From positions 80,045,568-80,109,567 of the forward strand of contig CM060958.1 in NCBI GenBank assembly GCA_030765055.1: a stretch of DNA of 64,000 bases. The letters run 5' to 3'. Of this stretch, positions 36,771 to 48,563 are shown piece after piece; the stretch's first letter is position 1; each line of letters begins with the position of its first letter. This DNA is from Mantis religiosa (taxonomy: Eukaryota > Arthropoda > Insecta > Mantodea > Mantidae). The notes under the pieces were generated by a model. That model worked only from the letters and a program-made list of their open reading frames with translations. It ran no database searches and was not told where the DNA came from. A program made the translations under genes and the position numbers.

Positions 36771-37865
36771 TTGGGAACGTTGAAGGGAACGCAAGAGAAA
36801 TTCAGTCTCGGGACGTAATGTTATAAAAAGATTTAAAATTGATTACCTGAAAATTGTAACAAAGTAAAATTTTGTATGAAGAATGGTATAAAGTATTTAG
36901 ATTGAATTAAAAGTATAGATTTTTACAATTAAGTAACATTGATTTATTTCGAAATTTATTTAAAAAGTTAATTCCCTCGCTCAAGACCACTCGCTGCACC
37001 GATTGGGGCAGCGCTGGGGACCGAGCAACAAATCGGAATAAAACATTCATATTTAAGAGGAGACCATCATCCCACCATCTTCATCATCGAAATTCGGCGA
37101 CTTAAGACCATCCCAACCAGGAACACATCTCGGACTTCTCTATGTGGAGCGGGATAATATGCTACAAACCCCAACTAAGGGCCCCGAAAACTTCTGCTTC
37201 ATATGATTGCCGTAACGGGGTGCAACATTCCACACGAACACTCCGCGAACCTCCGTTAGAGGGTAGATTTTAACCAAAAATGACATTAACTGATGTAATT
37301 TTGCTATGTTAAAGTAAACAACTAGAAGCCTTAACATACCTTTCCAAGTCATATTTCTACATTTTCCACAGCAGTATTGTAGCAGATATTAATTCTTCTG
37401 TTTTTTTTTTACTTCTAATATTTCTATTAGTTTCAACTTTATGCTTGATGGTGAATGGGTAAACTAATGATCAACTGAGTGCAAAAACCACAGAGCTTAG
37501 ACCTACTCAACATTCAAGGAAGAGGTTAAAATCCGATTAATAAAGACAACTGATCCAGAAATTTTTAATACAGGTCAGATAGGGTACTCCAAACCTGGGG
37601 AGAATTCATTAAGAGGAATGGCCTCGTTCTATTTACCCCAGTTGGCATGGAAGTTGTATATGGCATCTGATTGGCCAAGTAATCTGGTAATAAATAAAGG
37701 AAATAAGTAACATAGAGCAATATTACTATAGTATATAAATGTATTTTTTGTATAATTAGTTTCAATGAATGACTGAAATGAATTCCTGTATTGCCTTAAG
37801 TGGAATATACGGGCTGCTGAAACGTGCAGCCTCGAGGCCCATAGGCAGAAAGTTAAGGATCAGAG
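36768..37865. other. No recognised gene
   Basis: 37000-37260 is relatively GC-rich (ccgattggggcagcgctggg near 36998, gccgtaacggggtgcaac near 37208) and may be an unclassified retroposon tied to the T31 run. The rest is AT-rich. A short perfect hairpin (gatcag/ctgatc) lies near 37858-37880. Confidence 0.35.
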
Positions 37866-38105
37866 GTTTCCTGATCTGAGAGATTCCGGTATGAGTGATC
37901 AGCCCGTCGCCAGAGGTGAAGGTGACAGGAAAGATGATGATGGAGCAATCGATGGGATGCTGGCATAGGAAACCGGGGGACCCGGAGAAAACCGCCCCAT
38001 CGCCATATTGTCCACAATAAATCTCACTCTTCGGTCGCCTGGAATGGAGCTCGAGCTATCTTTGTGAGAGCAAAGCGGTTTAACCACTCAGCCATGGCGT
38101 GGCCT
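37866..38105 (-). mobile_element. tRNA-derived SINE, family F, minus copy
   Basis: The minus strand starts CGCCATGGCTGAGTGGTTAA (A-box), with a mutated B-box (GAGCTCCATTCCAGG), then GGCGACCGAAGAGTGAGATT, a tggacaatatggcgatgggg-type block and TCCCCCGGTTTCC. Head and body agree with 2.5 and 56.2 kb; the tail is more like 23.3 kb. Confidence 0.78.
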
Positions 38106-39229
38106 TATAATTAGTTTTAATATTGTCTTGAATTTCTCGTTTTTCCTGATTAATTTAATACCGACATGCTCTTCATGAACACTGTAATTTAGCACCTCCA
38201 TAACTAGGAAATTGAAAAAATCTCTGACGGTGTTTTTCTTTTGTTTGTTTGCTTGAAGTTATAAATTCTTTACGCAACTACCTCTCTAAAGTTTAACAAT
38301 TTTAGATTTCATAAATTTAGCTGTTTTCGAGTTTAAATCCAATAACGCTGATGGACGATGCGCAAAAATTGTTCTAAGTGTACAAAATATTAGAAAACAC
38401 CTCATAAAATGTTCGTAAAAATAATTCAAGTTTCACAAAGTTAGAAAACTATTAAAATCAGTAAGAGTGATAGAATTCGGAAATAATATACTTTCTTCTG
38501 TCTGTAAATTAAGGTGGAGAATAGCTACATCATAAATTTGGCTACTAGAATATCTTGAATTACAGATGAATATTCTCTGGAAGCATATTATATATCTTGC
38601 ATTACATATATATATGGATAAAAAGTAGCATTTCGAAATAATAATAGTGTACATATGGCTAGAAGGAAAATAGGGGAAGAAATTCAGATAGACTGTTAAA
38701 AAAATTTGGAGAGCCGTTGGAGGCGGTGGTGGCGGTGGTGGTGCTGGAATCTCATTTCGATTTGCCTCTGCTACAGTGCCATTTTTCGGGCATAGTCGTA
38801 AAACAAGTTCGTATTTCAGAAAACTACAATTTTAACACAAAGCATTCATTTTCCAAGTAATTAATGTCAAGCTTTGCACACATTTGCCGATATTATTTTT
38901 CTGAATAGAGCGGCACGCACGAGCTACCCTAATGTCTGTGGAGACCGAGATGTTCTTTTCTTGCTGACATTTTGATGAAGCGGAGCCATAAAAGAAACAA
39001 TAAGAAAGAGCTGTCCCATTGTGTAAATGAAGAAACCGTAAAACTTCCGTTTGTGAGCATGGCTCCCTCAGATTTGTCACTTTATAATGGTCTTCAGCTT
39101 TTGATAATAATAGAGGCATGGTTTTTGGCTTCCTCATCAAAGTACTCTTCCATAATTAGCAGTGCAAATGACTACTTATTTTAAATCTTATTCAAAGTAT
39201 TAATCTTACCGAAGATTGAGGAAACATTA
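38106..39229. other. No recognised gene
   Basis: Contains a GGTGGC-type imperfect repeat at 38717-38745 and ORFs of up to 102 codons (38832-39140, minus) without motif. Confidence 0.4.
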
Positions 39230-39900
39230 CATTCTATACAAATATTCCTCTTCTTCTTCACTTCATGGCATAGGCAATCAAGTGCTTGTTCCGCCTTCGA
39301 AGTCCTCCAGCCATTGTTTTCTGGGTCTGCCCACCGATCTCCTACCTTTAGGATGATACTGTAATATTTGTTTTGTAAGTCTATTATCTGGCATTATTTC
39401 AAAATGTTCCTTCCATTTTTGTTTGAGATTTTTTAACCTATCATTCATACTAAAAATTTCCAGCTATTCTCATATATTTTCATTTCTTATTAAGTCCCTC
39501 TTCGTGCATCCTTTCACACTTCTCAAGAATTTCATTTCTGAAGCCTGTATTTTACTCTGTTGCTTTTTAGTTAACGTCCAAGTCTCACTTCCGTATGTCA
39601 GTATAGGTACAGCCATAACTTTGTAGAACTTTAATTTTGTTTCTTTATGTATTTTGTTTCTAAATGTTCTATTTATTATTCCACACACTCTTTGAAATTT
39701 GCATATTTTATTGTAGACATCATATTCCTTGTCATAACTAACATCAGTTCCCAAGTAGTTAAAATGGCTTATCTGTTCAACGCAACGATTATTTATAACT
39801 ATTTTTGTTCTAATTGGCTCTTTCCCAATGAATGCTATTACCTTTGATTTTATAAAAGAAATTTTCATATTATATTGCTTACAAAAAATAGATTTTTGCA
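39230..39900 (-). pseudogene. RTE-like LINE reverse transcriptase, C-terminal part
   Basis: The minus strand holds an open 132-codon stretch (39868-39470). It has the segment after the RT core, KISFIKSKVIAFIGKEP and HFNYLGTDVSYDKEYD, followed by the conserved tail KETKLKFYKVMAVPILTYGS with ETWTLTKKQ, and EMKFLRSVKGCTKRDLIRNE. Beyond a break, GRRSVGRPRKQWLED lies near 39300. This tail is typical of RTE-like elements widespread in insects. The catalytic core and endonuclease are missing, so the copy is dead and 5'-truncated. Related to 5645-7450. Confidence 0.85.
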
Positions 39901-41089
39901 GGGCACACTCGCTATTTACAAATATTCTTATCGAGAAATAACGGAAATGTATTTCTCAGTTCCGCTAAATCCAAAGAAGAAAGTTTTTACTTTATCTGTC
40001 ACTTAAGGCAGAGGAAACGATGTAGTCCAAACAAAAATTAGGCTTAGAGATTTCACTAGAAGCTTATTAGATTGATTTTGGGTTCCACTAAATAAGTCTA
40101 TAAACAAAAGAAGGCATTCAAAAAACAAATAATTCGAATGTACCCACGCGCTTGCATTTGAGAACAAACATCGAGCTCCATAAATTGTTATACCATTAAT
40201 CCATTGCAATTAAGTTATTGCAGATAATATAAGGCAATAATTGGTTATTACAATATAATGTCTACACAAAACTATAAAATATAATAATGTTTAAACGAGC
40301 TTCTCTCCTATACTTCAGATTGTTAATAATTATGATTAAAAGTTTACATATTTAGGGTATTTCCTCACCAAATATAATTAATATAATTCATTTTTGGCAA
40401 GGTACTACAAAGAGCTCCTTTAGAGAGATATTAGTTAAATTATGCAAGAAAATTGAACAATATACATTTTAAGAATAAAAAATATAACTCACTCTTACGG
40501 ATTTAAATACACTAAATCCATTTTCGTCTCTGTACATTTATTCCTTAATCACAGGAATTATTATGTTTCAGTTTTAATCTACAAATGATGATATTGGAAC
40601 AAATGCACGCTCTTTCCCTTCTTGTCCTCGGACTGGCACAACAAAACAGGCAAATATTTGCATTATTTGCTTTTTAAAAGCACTTGTATGAATATGGCAA
40701 GACTGGTCTCTTTACATTAGTTTCTTTTCAAGATGAGGAAGATATACAGCTATTGTGTACCATGGATATGGGAAAGCGCATAAGCATCTACAATGCTGGC
40801 ACCGTATGGGACGGATGGCTTGATCAATGTGGAGCACTATCTAAATTATACCTCCAAAAGATTAGGAATGGGGCTAAACACTTTACTGAAACGAAGGGAA
40901 AGGAGAGAAGCTAGAAGCGGAGAAAGCTGCACTCATATTAGAAAGGATTTTTATTAGTGAAGTGAAATCAAGAGCAATACACCCAATACAATGTAACACA
41001 AATGAAACAAGATATTTATATAGATTTTGTGAGTGTACCTCAATGACAAACTACACAATAGATACTCAGGTAGATAACAGTCACGGTAC
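39901..41089. other. No recognised gene
   Basis: Includes an ORF of 76 codons at 40684-40914 (+) with no recognisable motif. AT-rich otherwise. Confidence 0.4.
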
Positions 41090-41550
41090 TCCTTCCCGGG
41101 CGGAAGGATGAGCCGAGAGGAGACAGATGGTGGTCGTCCCAAGGAGCCATAACTGCAAAGAACCAGGTCCGTATAGTTTACTTAGATGGAAATCTCCACT
41201 GGCAAGCCAGGACAAGGGCATTCCTAGGTCCTGTGGTCCGGAGATGGCCCCAGCAGTCGGTTCGGCAACCAACCTACCGGAGAAGTGGTTTACTCAGAGC
41301 ATATCATCCTGTCATGCACCGCCGAACCTCCCGCCGAGACTTCTACCCTGAAAGAGACTAGCAGATGAGAGATGATATGAAATGATACTGCAGATGAAAT
41401 TGATGGTTAGGAAATTTGGGGGATGTAATGAATCTACCCAGCATTCGCTTAGCGACCGCAGGAAACCCCTAAAAAATCCATCGATCGGGTATGTCGGCGA
41501 CAGGAAATGAACCTGCGCCTCCCGACTGCCGACCTGAGCCATCCCCCTTG
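41090..41550 (-). mobile_element. SINE-like retroposon, family C, full minus copy
   Basis: The minus strand starts GGGGGATGGCTCAGGTCGGC (A-box-like) with a B-box-like AGGTTCATTTCCTG about 40 bases on. It continues with ATCCCCCAAATTTCC, GGATGATATGCTCT, GGCTCATCCTTCCGCCCGGG and a less conserved tail. Best preserved partner of 32735-33310. Confidence 0.75.
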
Positions 41551-42849
41551 GTTCGTGGTCCTGTTACAACCCAGTAATTGTAAAACATAAAAATATTGCA
41601 CTACAAAAGCATGACAAATGATGTGGTGACCAAAATGTTATCTATTTATATGAAAGTAATTTCTAATGCGGTACTGTAAAAATTCCCTAAGGAAAAAATT
41701 CAGAATACCTACTAATGGAAGGTTGTTCAACATAATTTATGACAAATTGATCAGAAAGGTTATATGACCTAAAGAATATTCTGAAGGCGGTAATGTTGCT
41801 GTTTATTCCAGGAGCTAAGGAGGGAGTCAAGAAGTGAGTGGGATTCTGCAAGAGCACTAGCATTATCGGACTTCAATTCGGGGTAGGAGAAACATTTCTA
41901 AAAGGAAGAACATTCATCACGCACAGCGAACTGGACGAGTTTTTTTTTCTTCTTTTTTCCTAAGGATTAAATACAGTGGTGTGAAGATTCAAGATGGGAG
42001 AAACTCCCACTGATTACAATAAACTGTGCCTCCTTTGGTTCTAGGCAACTTTAAATAATAAAATTCGGCCAAAATACTTCTACTAGGGTGTTAAAACTAA
42101 AGACAATTTTCTCCTGTTTAAGAGTTTTCAGATTTTTCAGTATGGGCCTATATAAGGAGGCAAAACAAAGTGTAGTATGGGCTTTACTTTGCACTTTAGA
42201 GATACTTCGTTATAAAATATCCAAATTGAAATCTACATAAAAAGAGGAATAAAAAGCTAAGCTAAAGAAAAATAGCAAATGTGAGAAATGAATGAAATAA
42301 CAGTGTATTACATGTAATAAATTATTTTAAGCGTAATAACGTAATTTTAGCCGGGTAGGTGAATATATTTTGAATTTTTTTTGAATCGCCATTAAAATTA
42401 AAAAATATATTTCTCCAAAATTGACGAACTTAGGAACCTGAATCATAGAAAGTGTATTTGTGTACAAATGTGATGTGTGCCCATAAAACTTCAGTATTTT
42501 AGATTGAAAAATATAAAATGTTTAAACCAACAGATGACACCAACTTACCATACAAAAATGTGTATTTCTATATGGCACACAATTTATTTAAAATATTTTT
42601 TGGGCATCACTCAATTTCAAATTACCCGTTTGATGCTGTTTGATGCCGTGATCCATTAGTTTCTACTTTAAAACCCACCTGATTTCGAGTTTCTATAATA
42701 TTTTATATAGTCACTAAAAATCTGTAGAGAGCAGAGAAAGTTATGTGAATTAATACATTAGATTTTGAAATAACGCCACTATTTAGTTGTATCCAGCAAA
42801 GTTATGAAATTGTAATTTCAAGACAACACATATCACGTTAAATAATGAA
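41551..42849. other. No recognised feature
   Basis: AT-rich; no repeat match noticed. Confidence 0.4.
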
Positions 42850-43378
42850 ATATTGTGACTTTGTGGGTTCGTGAAATTAAAAGTCCAATGGCAAAAACTC
42901 AAAATGTTCTTTATTTACACCGTATTACAGTTGGTACACTTGCCGATTACATAGAATTACGTAGCGCACACAATTACAATCCACCAGTTCGTCTGTCACA
43001 GGTCCACTCCACAGTCACGATTACGTACAACTCTCTCTAGGGCTGACTGAAAACTCCTCTGATACACGTACACAGTCTTCCAGTCCGTTCTCTAGCACTG
43101 CGCTCTTCACGGCTGCTGACCAAGAACTGCCTGAGTCGTCTAACATGCCGCTTATATAGCCAGATCGCTGCATCTCAAAATTTCGGGGCTCGGAACATCA
43201 TCCAGATTGTTCCAGACGTCTGAGGGAGGGGAAAGAGACGGGACAGTGGCCCGCGATACCCTCCCAAACATCCCCTCAGTTAGCGCCACAAGATAAATGG
43301 GTAGGCGTGGTCTGAATGCCTCCTGTCCCCCACTCAGCTGTCAGTTGGTCGCGCCTTCCGATAATTGGGTGACAATAT
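42850..43378 (-). mobile_element. Solo LTR, family L, copy 3 (best preserved)
   Basis: 521 bp (42854-43374) flanked by ATAT at 42850-42853 and 43375-43378. The minus strand begins TGTCACCC and ends AGTCACA, so the ends are short inverted TGT…ACA. Within it lie TATATAAG near 43158, an initiator-like GCAGTT about 30 bases on, and AATAAAG near 42915. The GC-rich upstream part resembles a U3 promoter region. There is no internal retroelement sequence on either side, so it is a solo LTR. Confidence 0.85.
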
Positions 43379-43587
43379 TGACTGAAAAAGTTTTGTAAAA
43401 ATTAAAATGTAGTACACGAAAAATACTCTGATAAGAATAGTTTGTGTATATAAGAATAAATTACAGACGCTAAAGAGAGTGTAAATTTAACATGTTTTTA
43501 AACAACTGATTTTCTTTTAAATCTACTGAGTCCAACTGTACCTTTAGTGAACTATACAGACAGTCTTAGTTAATTGATGGACATTAA
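43379..43587. other. No recognised feature
   Basis: AT-rich spacer. Confidence 0.35.
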
Positions 43588-43880
43588 TCATTTCTCCACA
43601 CTAACCGTTTATAGGCTAAGGTTTTCGATTTAGGCCGTGGCATTGAATTTTTCATGTTGACTCTATCAATCAAAATCCTTAGCATATAAACGGCTAGTAT
43701 GAAGAAATAATTAATTTCCATCAATTAACAAATAATAAGAGTTAAATGATGAAGCCTGGGACTCAAGTATTTACGATAGTAAGTCGCCACAAACAGTGTA
43801 ACTCGAATGCGAGAGCCCCTGGTGGTTTACCGGGGAAATGCACGAATCAAATGGAGAATTTAATGTCGTGCAGGAATTCG
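43588..43880 (+). mobile_element. Family A repeat, inverted junction with one plus unit lacking its head
   Basis: 43589-43628 is a minus fragment (tctccacactaaccgtttat) joined to a plus fragment starting ggccgtggcattgaattttt, so the tail sequence is present twice in opposite directions. The plus part continues through aaatgatgaagcctgggact to tggtttaccggggaaatgca, the same linker as at 10.3 kb. The tRNA-like head with the boxes is absent. Confidence 0.7.
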
Positions 43881-44019
43881 TTGTGTGTCACAATGTGGAC
43901 ACCGTGGAAGGGAAATGCAGTGGTTAATGCAAATGGAGTAGTTTGATCACTTTCAATTAGGTGAAAATAATCAAAGTGATGACAATAGTGTGAATAACTG
44001 GGCCGAGTTATATTACTGG

Positions 44020-44471
44020 AAAAGCCTAAAAAACAAAGTTATAATGGGAACTCTTTATAAGCAAATTCAAGCGCTTGTTTTCAACACATATACATATGTG
44101 CTGACAAATAATCTTGGTATGGGGTCATCCAATGAACCTGATGATAAATTCTGGGCATTCACAGAAATACAGTAAGAAACATTGTGACGAAAGGAATACC
44201 AAAGACGCTGATCAAGTGTGGAAAACAAAAAGGAACGTTTCTCTAAAGTAGATAATTTCACATGCGATTTAATTCGTCGAGAAATTTATAGATCCTATGC
44301 CAAAGGGAGAGCGCCCACTTTAGACGAATTGATTGCACATTTGCTAGAAATTTGTGATTTTCCTTATGGGCACTGCACTTTGCGCGGCCTTCTAAAGGAG
44401 CTGGGTTTCAAATACCGCACTTTGAATAAGATAAGGTTTATTATGGAATCCAGTAGAATTGTGGCTTGGTG

Positions 44472-44570
<99 letters not shown>

Positions 44571-44703
44571 GAAACTAAGGAAGTTTCGCAGTAATGGACA
44601 TAAGATAATTTATTTAGACGAAACCTCGTACGATACCCATGACGTATTGAGAAAGGTGGCAACCTTACAGAACGGTCTGGAAGGAGGAGGACCGGTGTTG
44701 TAA
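44020..44703 (+). pseudogene. Tc1/mariner-superfamily transposase fragment split by a microsatellite
   Basis: The N-terminal part is readable as HRNTVRNIVTKGIPK (helix-turn-helix) near 44155. After a frameshift at an A run comes IRREIYRSYAKGRAPTLDEL, with FPYGHCTLRGLLKELGFKYR and ESSRIVAW (44218-44472). A (TA)n(TG)n tract follows at 44472-44569. The same protein then resumes with KLRKFRSNGHKIIYLDET, which holds the first catalytic Asp, ending near GGGPVL. This order matches uncharacterised DDE transposases common in insects. The second and third acidic residues are missing. Non-functional. Confidence 0.65.
44472..44569. repeat. (TA)n(TG)n compound microsatellite
   Basis: About 19 bases of TA followed by about 40 TG units, sitting inside transposase coding sequence. 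Confidence 0.96.
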
Positions 44704-44989
44704 AACGCTTATAAGGGTTCGTCAAAGGAGTCGGCCGACGTGCACACGAGTTAACTAAACAGACTTTACTCTCCTGTGGAGCAGTATAATTTATCCTTGC
44801 TAGGAACTATCACGAAAATTTCATTTGGAAAAAACATCGAATAAATGTGTATAGCTACTACGATAGAAATAATATAAAATCAATTACCTACTAACTCTAA
44901 TTGTGATAAGACCACCGTCAAAATCATAAGCAACAATAAACATGAACTTCATTGGATCCCATTCTTGTGGATACATTTTTGGCCGTGGT
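44704..44989. other. No recognised feature
   Basis: Short spacer between two transposase remnants. Confidence 0.35.
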
Positions 44990-45490
44990 GAATCAATGTG
45001 CCGCTACTCATTTGATTGCCTCTTTAAGTTTGTTTGGTAGCATCGAACCCAGATTTCATGGAAGAAAACGCTCACCTTCACGTTCATACATTGTAAGCGT
45101 ATTCTCGCTGTTTCTGTCCTCTGCCACATTGTTTCCTCTGTAAGATTGTGTGGAACACATCGAGCACAGATTTTCCACATCTTTAACTTCTTAAGTATGT
45201 GGAGAATCGTACCAGGAGCAACTCCAACTTCACTTGCTAGTTCAGTACAAGTCCAACAATGTTCTTTCAGCAGTGCTCTAACAGCATTCACATGCACATC
45301 ATCACTTGCTGATTACGATCTGCTAGCTCCACGTTTTTGATGAACGTCTTCCCTTCCTCTACGAAATGCATTTGCCCGCCTAGCCACGTTACGATATGGT
45401 AAAGTGTTACAATAATTCTGTACGGCATTGTCGAGCATTAAAACCTCTTGCAGCATGAATTTTAATGAAGTATCTCTGTTCGTATTTACT
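44990..45490 (-). pseudogene. Mariner/Tc1-like transposase, N-terminal part, broken
   Basis: The minus strand begins FSKYEQRYFIKIHAARG near 45490, passes stops and shifts (NVARRANAFRRGREDVHQKR), then has an open part 45297-45004. This part contains HVNAVRALLKEHCWTCTELA and VGVAPGTILHIL (second helix-turn-helix), and KICARCVPHNLTEET, which is the family's WVPH linker with the Trp replaced by Cys. It stops before the first catalytic Asp. No terminal repeats identified, so this is a fragment of an element distinct from M1 and M2. Confidence 0.7.
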
Positions 45491-46010
45491 AAACATATTT
45501 AAAGCACTAAAAATAACAGCCTACAATTTAACGTACCAAAAATATGTTATTAAATAAAAATATTGTCTTCAAACTCACAGCTGACAAATATTAGATGTTT
45601 TTATTTATCACTGTTATCAGCTTAAAATGCAGGCAGTGTTGCCACTAATCTTTGAATGACCCGTGTATACAGTCTCACTCTTCCACACCAAAGTGTATAC
45701 GGGAACCCTAAAGTCGTGGAAACGCAACTGTGACAGAAGAGGGCTTGGTGGTAAATGAGAGTATAACTCAATGGAATGGTCTGCACTTAATGTGTAAAAG
45801 GAAGTCATTCAACTAACTACAGAGTTTGGTTGCCACAAAGAGGGACAGCTCACAGCCCGTCTGTGTGACTTGGAGAGCACCAATCACTGAATATTCGCCA
45901 AACTTTACGCTCCAGACACGAATGGATAGTTCTAAAGAATACACCGACGAGACACGACGCAGGACACATTTCCTAATCACTGAAGCCACACAATTGCAGT
46001 CAGTCAAAGT
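45491..46010. other. No recognised feature
   Basis: Short ORFs only. Confidence 0.35.
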
Positions 46011-46270
46011 TTAGTAGTGGAGATGTAGCAATTCAGAATTATGTGGTACATCCACATAGCAGCATAAGACTCATCATATGCGATAAACTCTTGTATCAAG
46101 GTAATCACTTCGTTTAGCATGACTACCTTAATTTTCTCTTCTTGGTTAAATAAGAACTTCTTATAACATAGTTGAAAGGAAGTAATGGGTTGGTCCTAAG
46201 TTTTGGCTATTTCTTCACGTGAAAGTTTGCCTACATAATCAAATGCCTTGGCAATATCTTTTGTGTTACT
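46011..46270 (-). pseudogene. Coding-like stretch of unknown identity
   Basis: One minus-strand frame runs ~85 codons with a single stop. It is readable as NTKDIAKAFDYVGKLSREEI, then after the stop ITSFQLCYKKFLFNQEEKIK and VVMLNEVITLIQEFIAYDES, ending at a TGA near 46011. The balanced mix of charged and hydrophobic residues looks like real protein. I recognise no family. The stop suggests a pseudogene or transposon remnant. Confidence 0.3.
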
Positions 46271-46649
46271 GATAGAGAATTATGAGCTTCTGTGGCTGCA
46301 CAAGCAGATTCTGTGGCTTTGGTATATCGATAAGATGCAAGACAGATGGTGTTGATAATGCTGTTGTCGAATAGATGCTACATTTTATTGATCTGAGATA
46401 GACGTCATACAAAACCTGAACACATTGTTTTATGGAACACAAAAATACCCTATTGACTGACGTAAAGAATACTGGCAAAAGTTTGTTTTCTTGGAAGCAA
46501 AACTTCACTTAAAGAGGCAGAAGTTATGGGACAATTCACTATAAGGAAGATGTTTCAACCAGCAAATTTATAATAAAGTTTCGAATTGGGTTTATTTTTC
46601 TAAGGCAAAAAAAATTGGACAGCAATAGGAAAGAATTTATTTCGTACAA
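46271..46649. other. No recognised feature
   Basis: An 80-codon minus ORF (46266-46508) without motif. Confidence 0.35.
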
Positions 46650-47831
46650 TACGAGGGTAGTTCATTGCTTGTGTTGTAAATGAACACGCCAGTTTTTTTA
46701 AAAAAAAATACTTCTCAAAATTTTAGGGAAATACACCTCTCCCAACGCTCTGCATATAACGCCTCTGTCTGCATGATGACCTCATTTGATCTAAAAATTT
46801 GCTTTTGTGAGCCATTTATTCATTTTTGTGAACAGAAAGATATGGGTGTGTGGCAGAAATTCGTAAGGCAATTCATGCAGTTTACCGGCGGCAACTGCGG
46901 ATAAGTGAGCTGGAGGATTGTCGTGGTGAGACAGAACTTTCTTGTTTACCATATGGAGCCGTATCTCTTTCAACTTCTGTAGAATTCGGCCAATAACTCA
47001 CTGAGGTATTTTCAAGTAATCGCTTTCCTTTTCCCTAGAAGTCAATAAGTATGACACCCTTTCCATCCCAGAAACTTGTCGCCATCACTTTTCTGGCCGA
47101 TGTGACGATCCTTACCTTCTCGGGAGCAAATGTTTCGGAAGCAGCTCATTGTTTTGACTGTTACTTGGTTCCAGGAGTATATTGATGAATCCAGGTCTCA
47201 TCGACAGTGATAACTCGACGCAAAAGGTCCTTAGGATTTCGCTTAAACAGTTCAAAACAGAGCTAGGAAGTTGAAAGGCGCACTCACTTGTTGTCCACTG
47301 TGAGCAAACGCGGCAACCTTCTGACCTACAGCTTTCTCATGTCCAACTTATGAGAATTTCCGTTCCTGTAGATACAATTATGGACTCCGCTACTGCGTGA
47401 ACTTAAGTTCTACGGTCAACGAGAATCAAATCGTGGACTTTTTCAATGACTTCCTTCGCAACCACATTTGCAGGACGTTCTGCGACCTCCTCGCCAAAAC
47501 GGATATTCGATCATGGTTAAATTCGTTATTCTAATATCCAACTGTTTTCATAGAAGGCAAAAGGTCCCTATAAACAGCATTCAACTTCGCTTCTATCTCC
47601 TAACAAATTTTAGAAACAAAAGTAAAAAGCGAATCCTGAACGATGATTCACTTTTTCCATTTTAGCAAAAACAGGTTGACAGCTTATTGAACTGTCTATA
47701 AAATCCAAACTAACCTATGCATCAGCACCAAATTTGTTTAACAGCATCTAAAAAATTAAAGTAGATAACACAAATTTCCCTTAGTAATCCCTTATATTTT
47801 GAAACACGGTACTTACTGAACCACCCTCGTA
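46650..47831 (-). mobile_element. Degenerate mariner, family M3
   Basis: Ends cgagggtagttcattgcttg (46652) and the inverse ccaccctcg (47829), each beside TA (46650-46651 and 47830-47831). The length, ~1178 bp, is close to a full mariner with some deletions. It is distinct from M1 and M2 although the outer cgaggg is shared. Confidence 0.82.
46780..47640 (-). pseudogene. Broken mariner transposase (M3)
   Basis: Pieces on the minus strand in order: RPANVVAKEVIEKVHDLI (N-terminal/linker) near 47450, RVITVDETWIHQYTPGTK near 47200 with the first catalytic Asp, and LSHHDNPPAHLSAVAAGKLH near 46900 with the second Asp. The third-Asp region (SPDL) is replaced by HTHIFLFTKMNKWL, so the last catalytic position is lost. 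Several frameshifts. Non-functional. Confidence 0.8.
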
Positions 47832-47920
47832 CATTGACATTTCGTAAACCATAATTTCCTATCTAAGACGCACATGACTTCCTTTGCCAAATAGCCCATT
47901 TCCTTTTGATTTATCTGCTA
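47832..47920. other. Short spacer between transposons M3 and T
   Basis: About 90 bases with no recognisable content; the two TA-flanked elements are nearly adjacent. Confidence 0.5.
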
Positions 47921-48122
47921 TACACTGTGTTCAGTTATTCGTTATTTCCGCCCTCCTATTGACGTCATAGTTGACGGGTGAGTCTATCTTGAAATCATAG
48001 TGCTCTTTACGGAGAAGTGGTCATTTTTGCGGAACAGTAAGCAAATTACAGCGTTGTGAGTATGGTTGCTCTCGTAACTAATACAACCAGCTTTTCCTGG
48101 ATATGAACACAGAGCAGCATTC

Positions 48123-48563
48123 ATGGTTGAATGCTACTTTCGCTTTAAAATTGGTGCAACATATAAATATAATTTAAACCGTTGCATAGAGGAGTTTATG
48201 CAAAGCTATCCAGCATTTAGAAAAGTCCCTCGGAGCGTAATGTTGTCAAAAGTGTCCAGGTACAATCAAAGTGATATACTTTTGTTGACAACTTTAACGT
48301 CCTACGTTTTATCGGTTTACGATATAAACTTTTTGTCATTCTCACGCTCAGTTAAAATGTCTATTAATGTTGGTATCCTTATGTCTTTTAAAACCAATAG
48401 CTGCATCAAACATATCCAAGATACAGGATCAGTTACTTGCAGAAGGGGGAACATTGGACGCTATAAAGTGACTGGTTCCTATCTAGAAGCAGACAGAAAG
48501 CCCTCAAGCTACCTTATCGCAATTAAAATAGTGTTAAGGGGAAGAGAGGGAGAGAAAATATAA
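48123..48563 (+). pseudogene. Transposase-like HTH remnant in transposon T copy 2
   Basis: A 146-codon open frame, longer than in copy 1. It begins MVECYFRFKIGATYKYNLNR, continues CIEEFMQSYPAFRKVPRS, and ends with FKTNSCIKHIQDTGSVTCRR and KVTGSY. Conserved parts versus copy 1 cluster in the QDTGSVT helix-turn-helix-like area. There is no catalytic domain, so it is not a working transposase. That it stays open where copy 1 is broken may be chance. Confidence 0.45.

Noticed and set aside
44441..44725. Thr-His or Cys-Val repeat proteins
   Set aside because: Translations of the (TG)n tract inside a transposase remnant.
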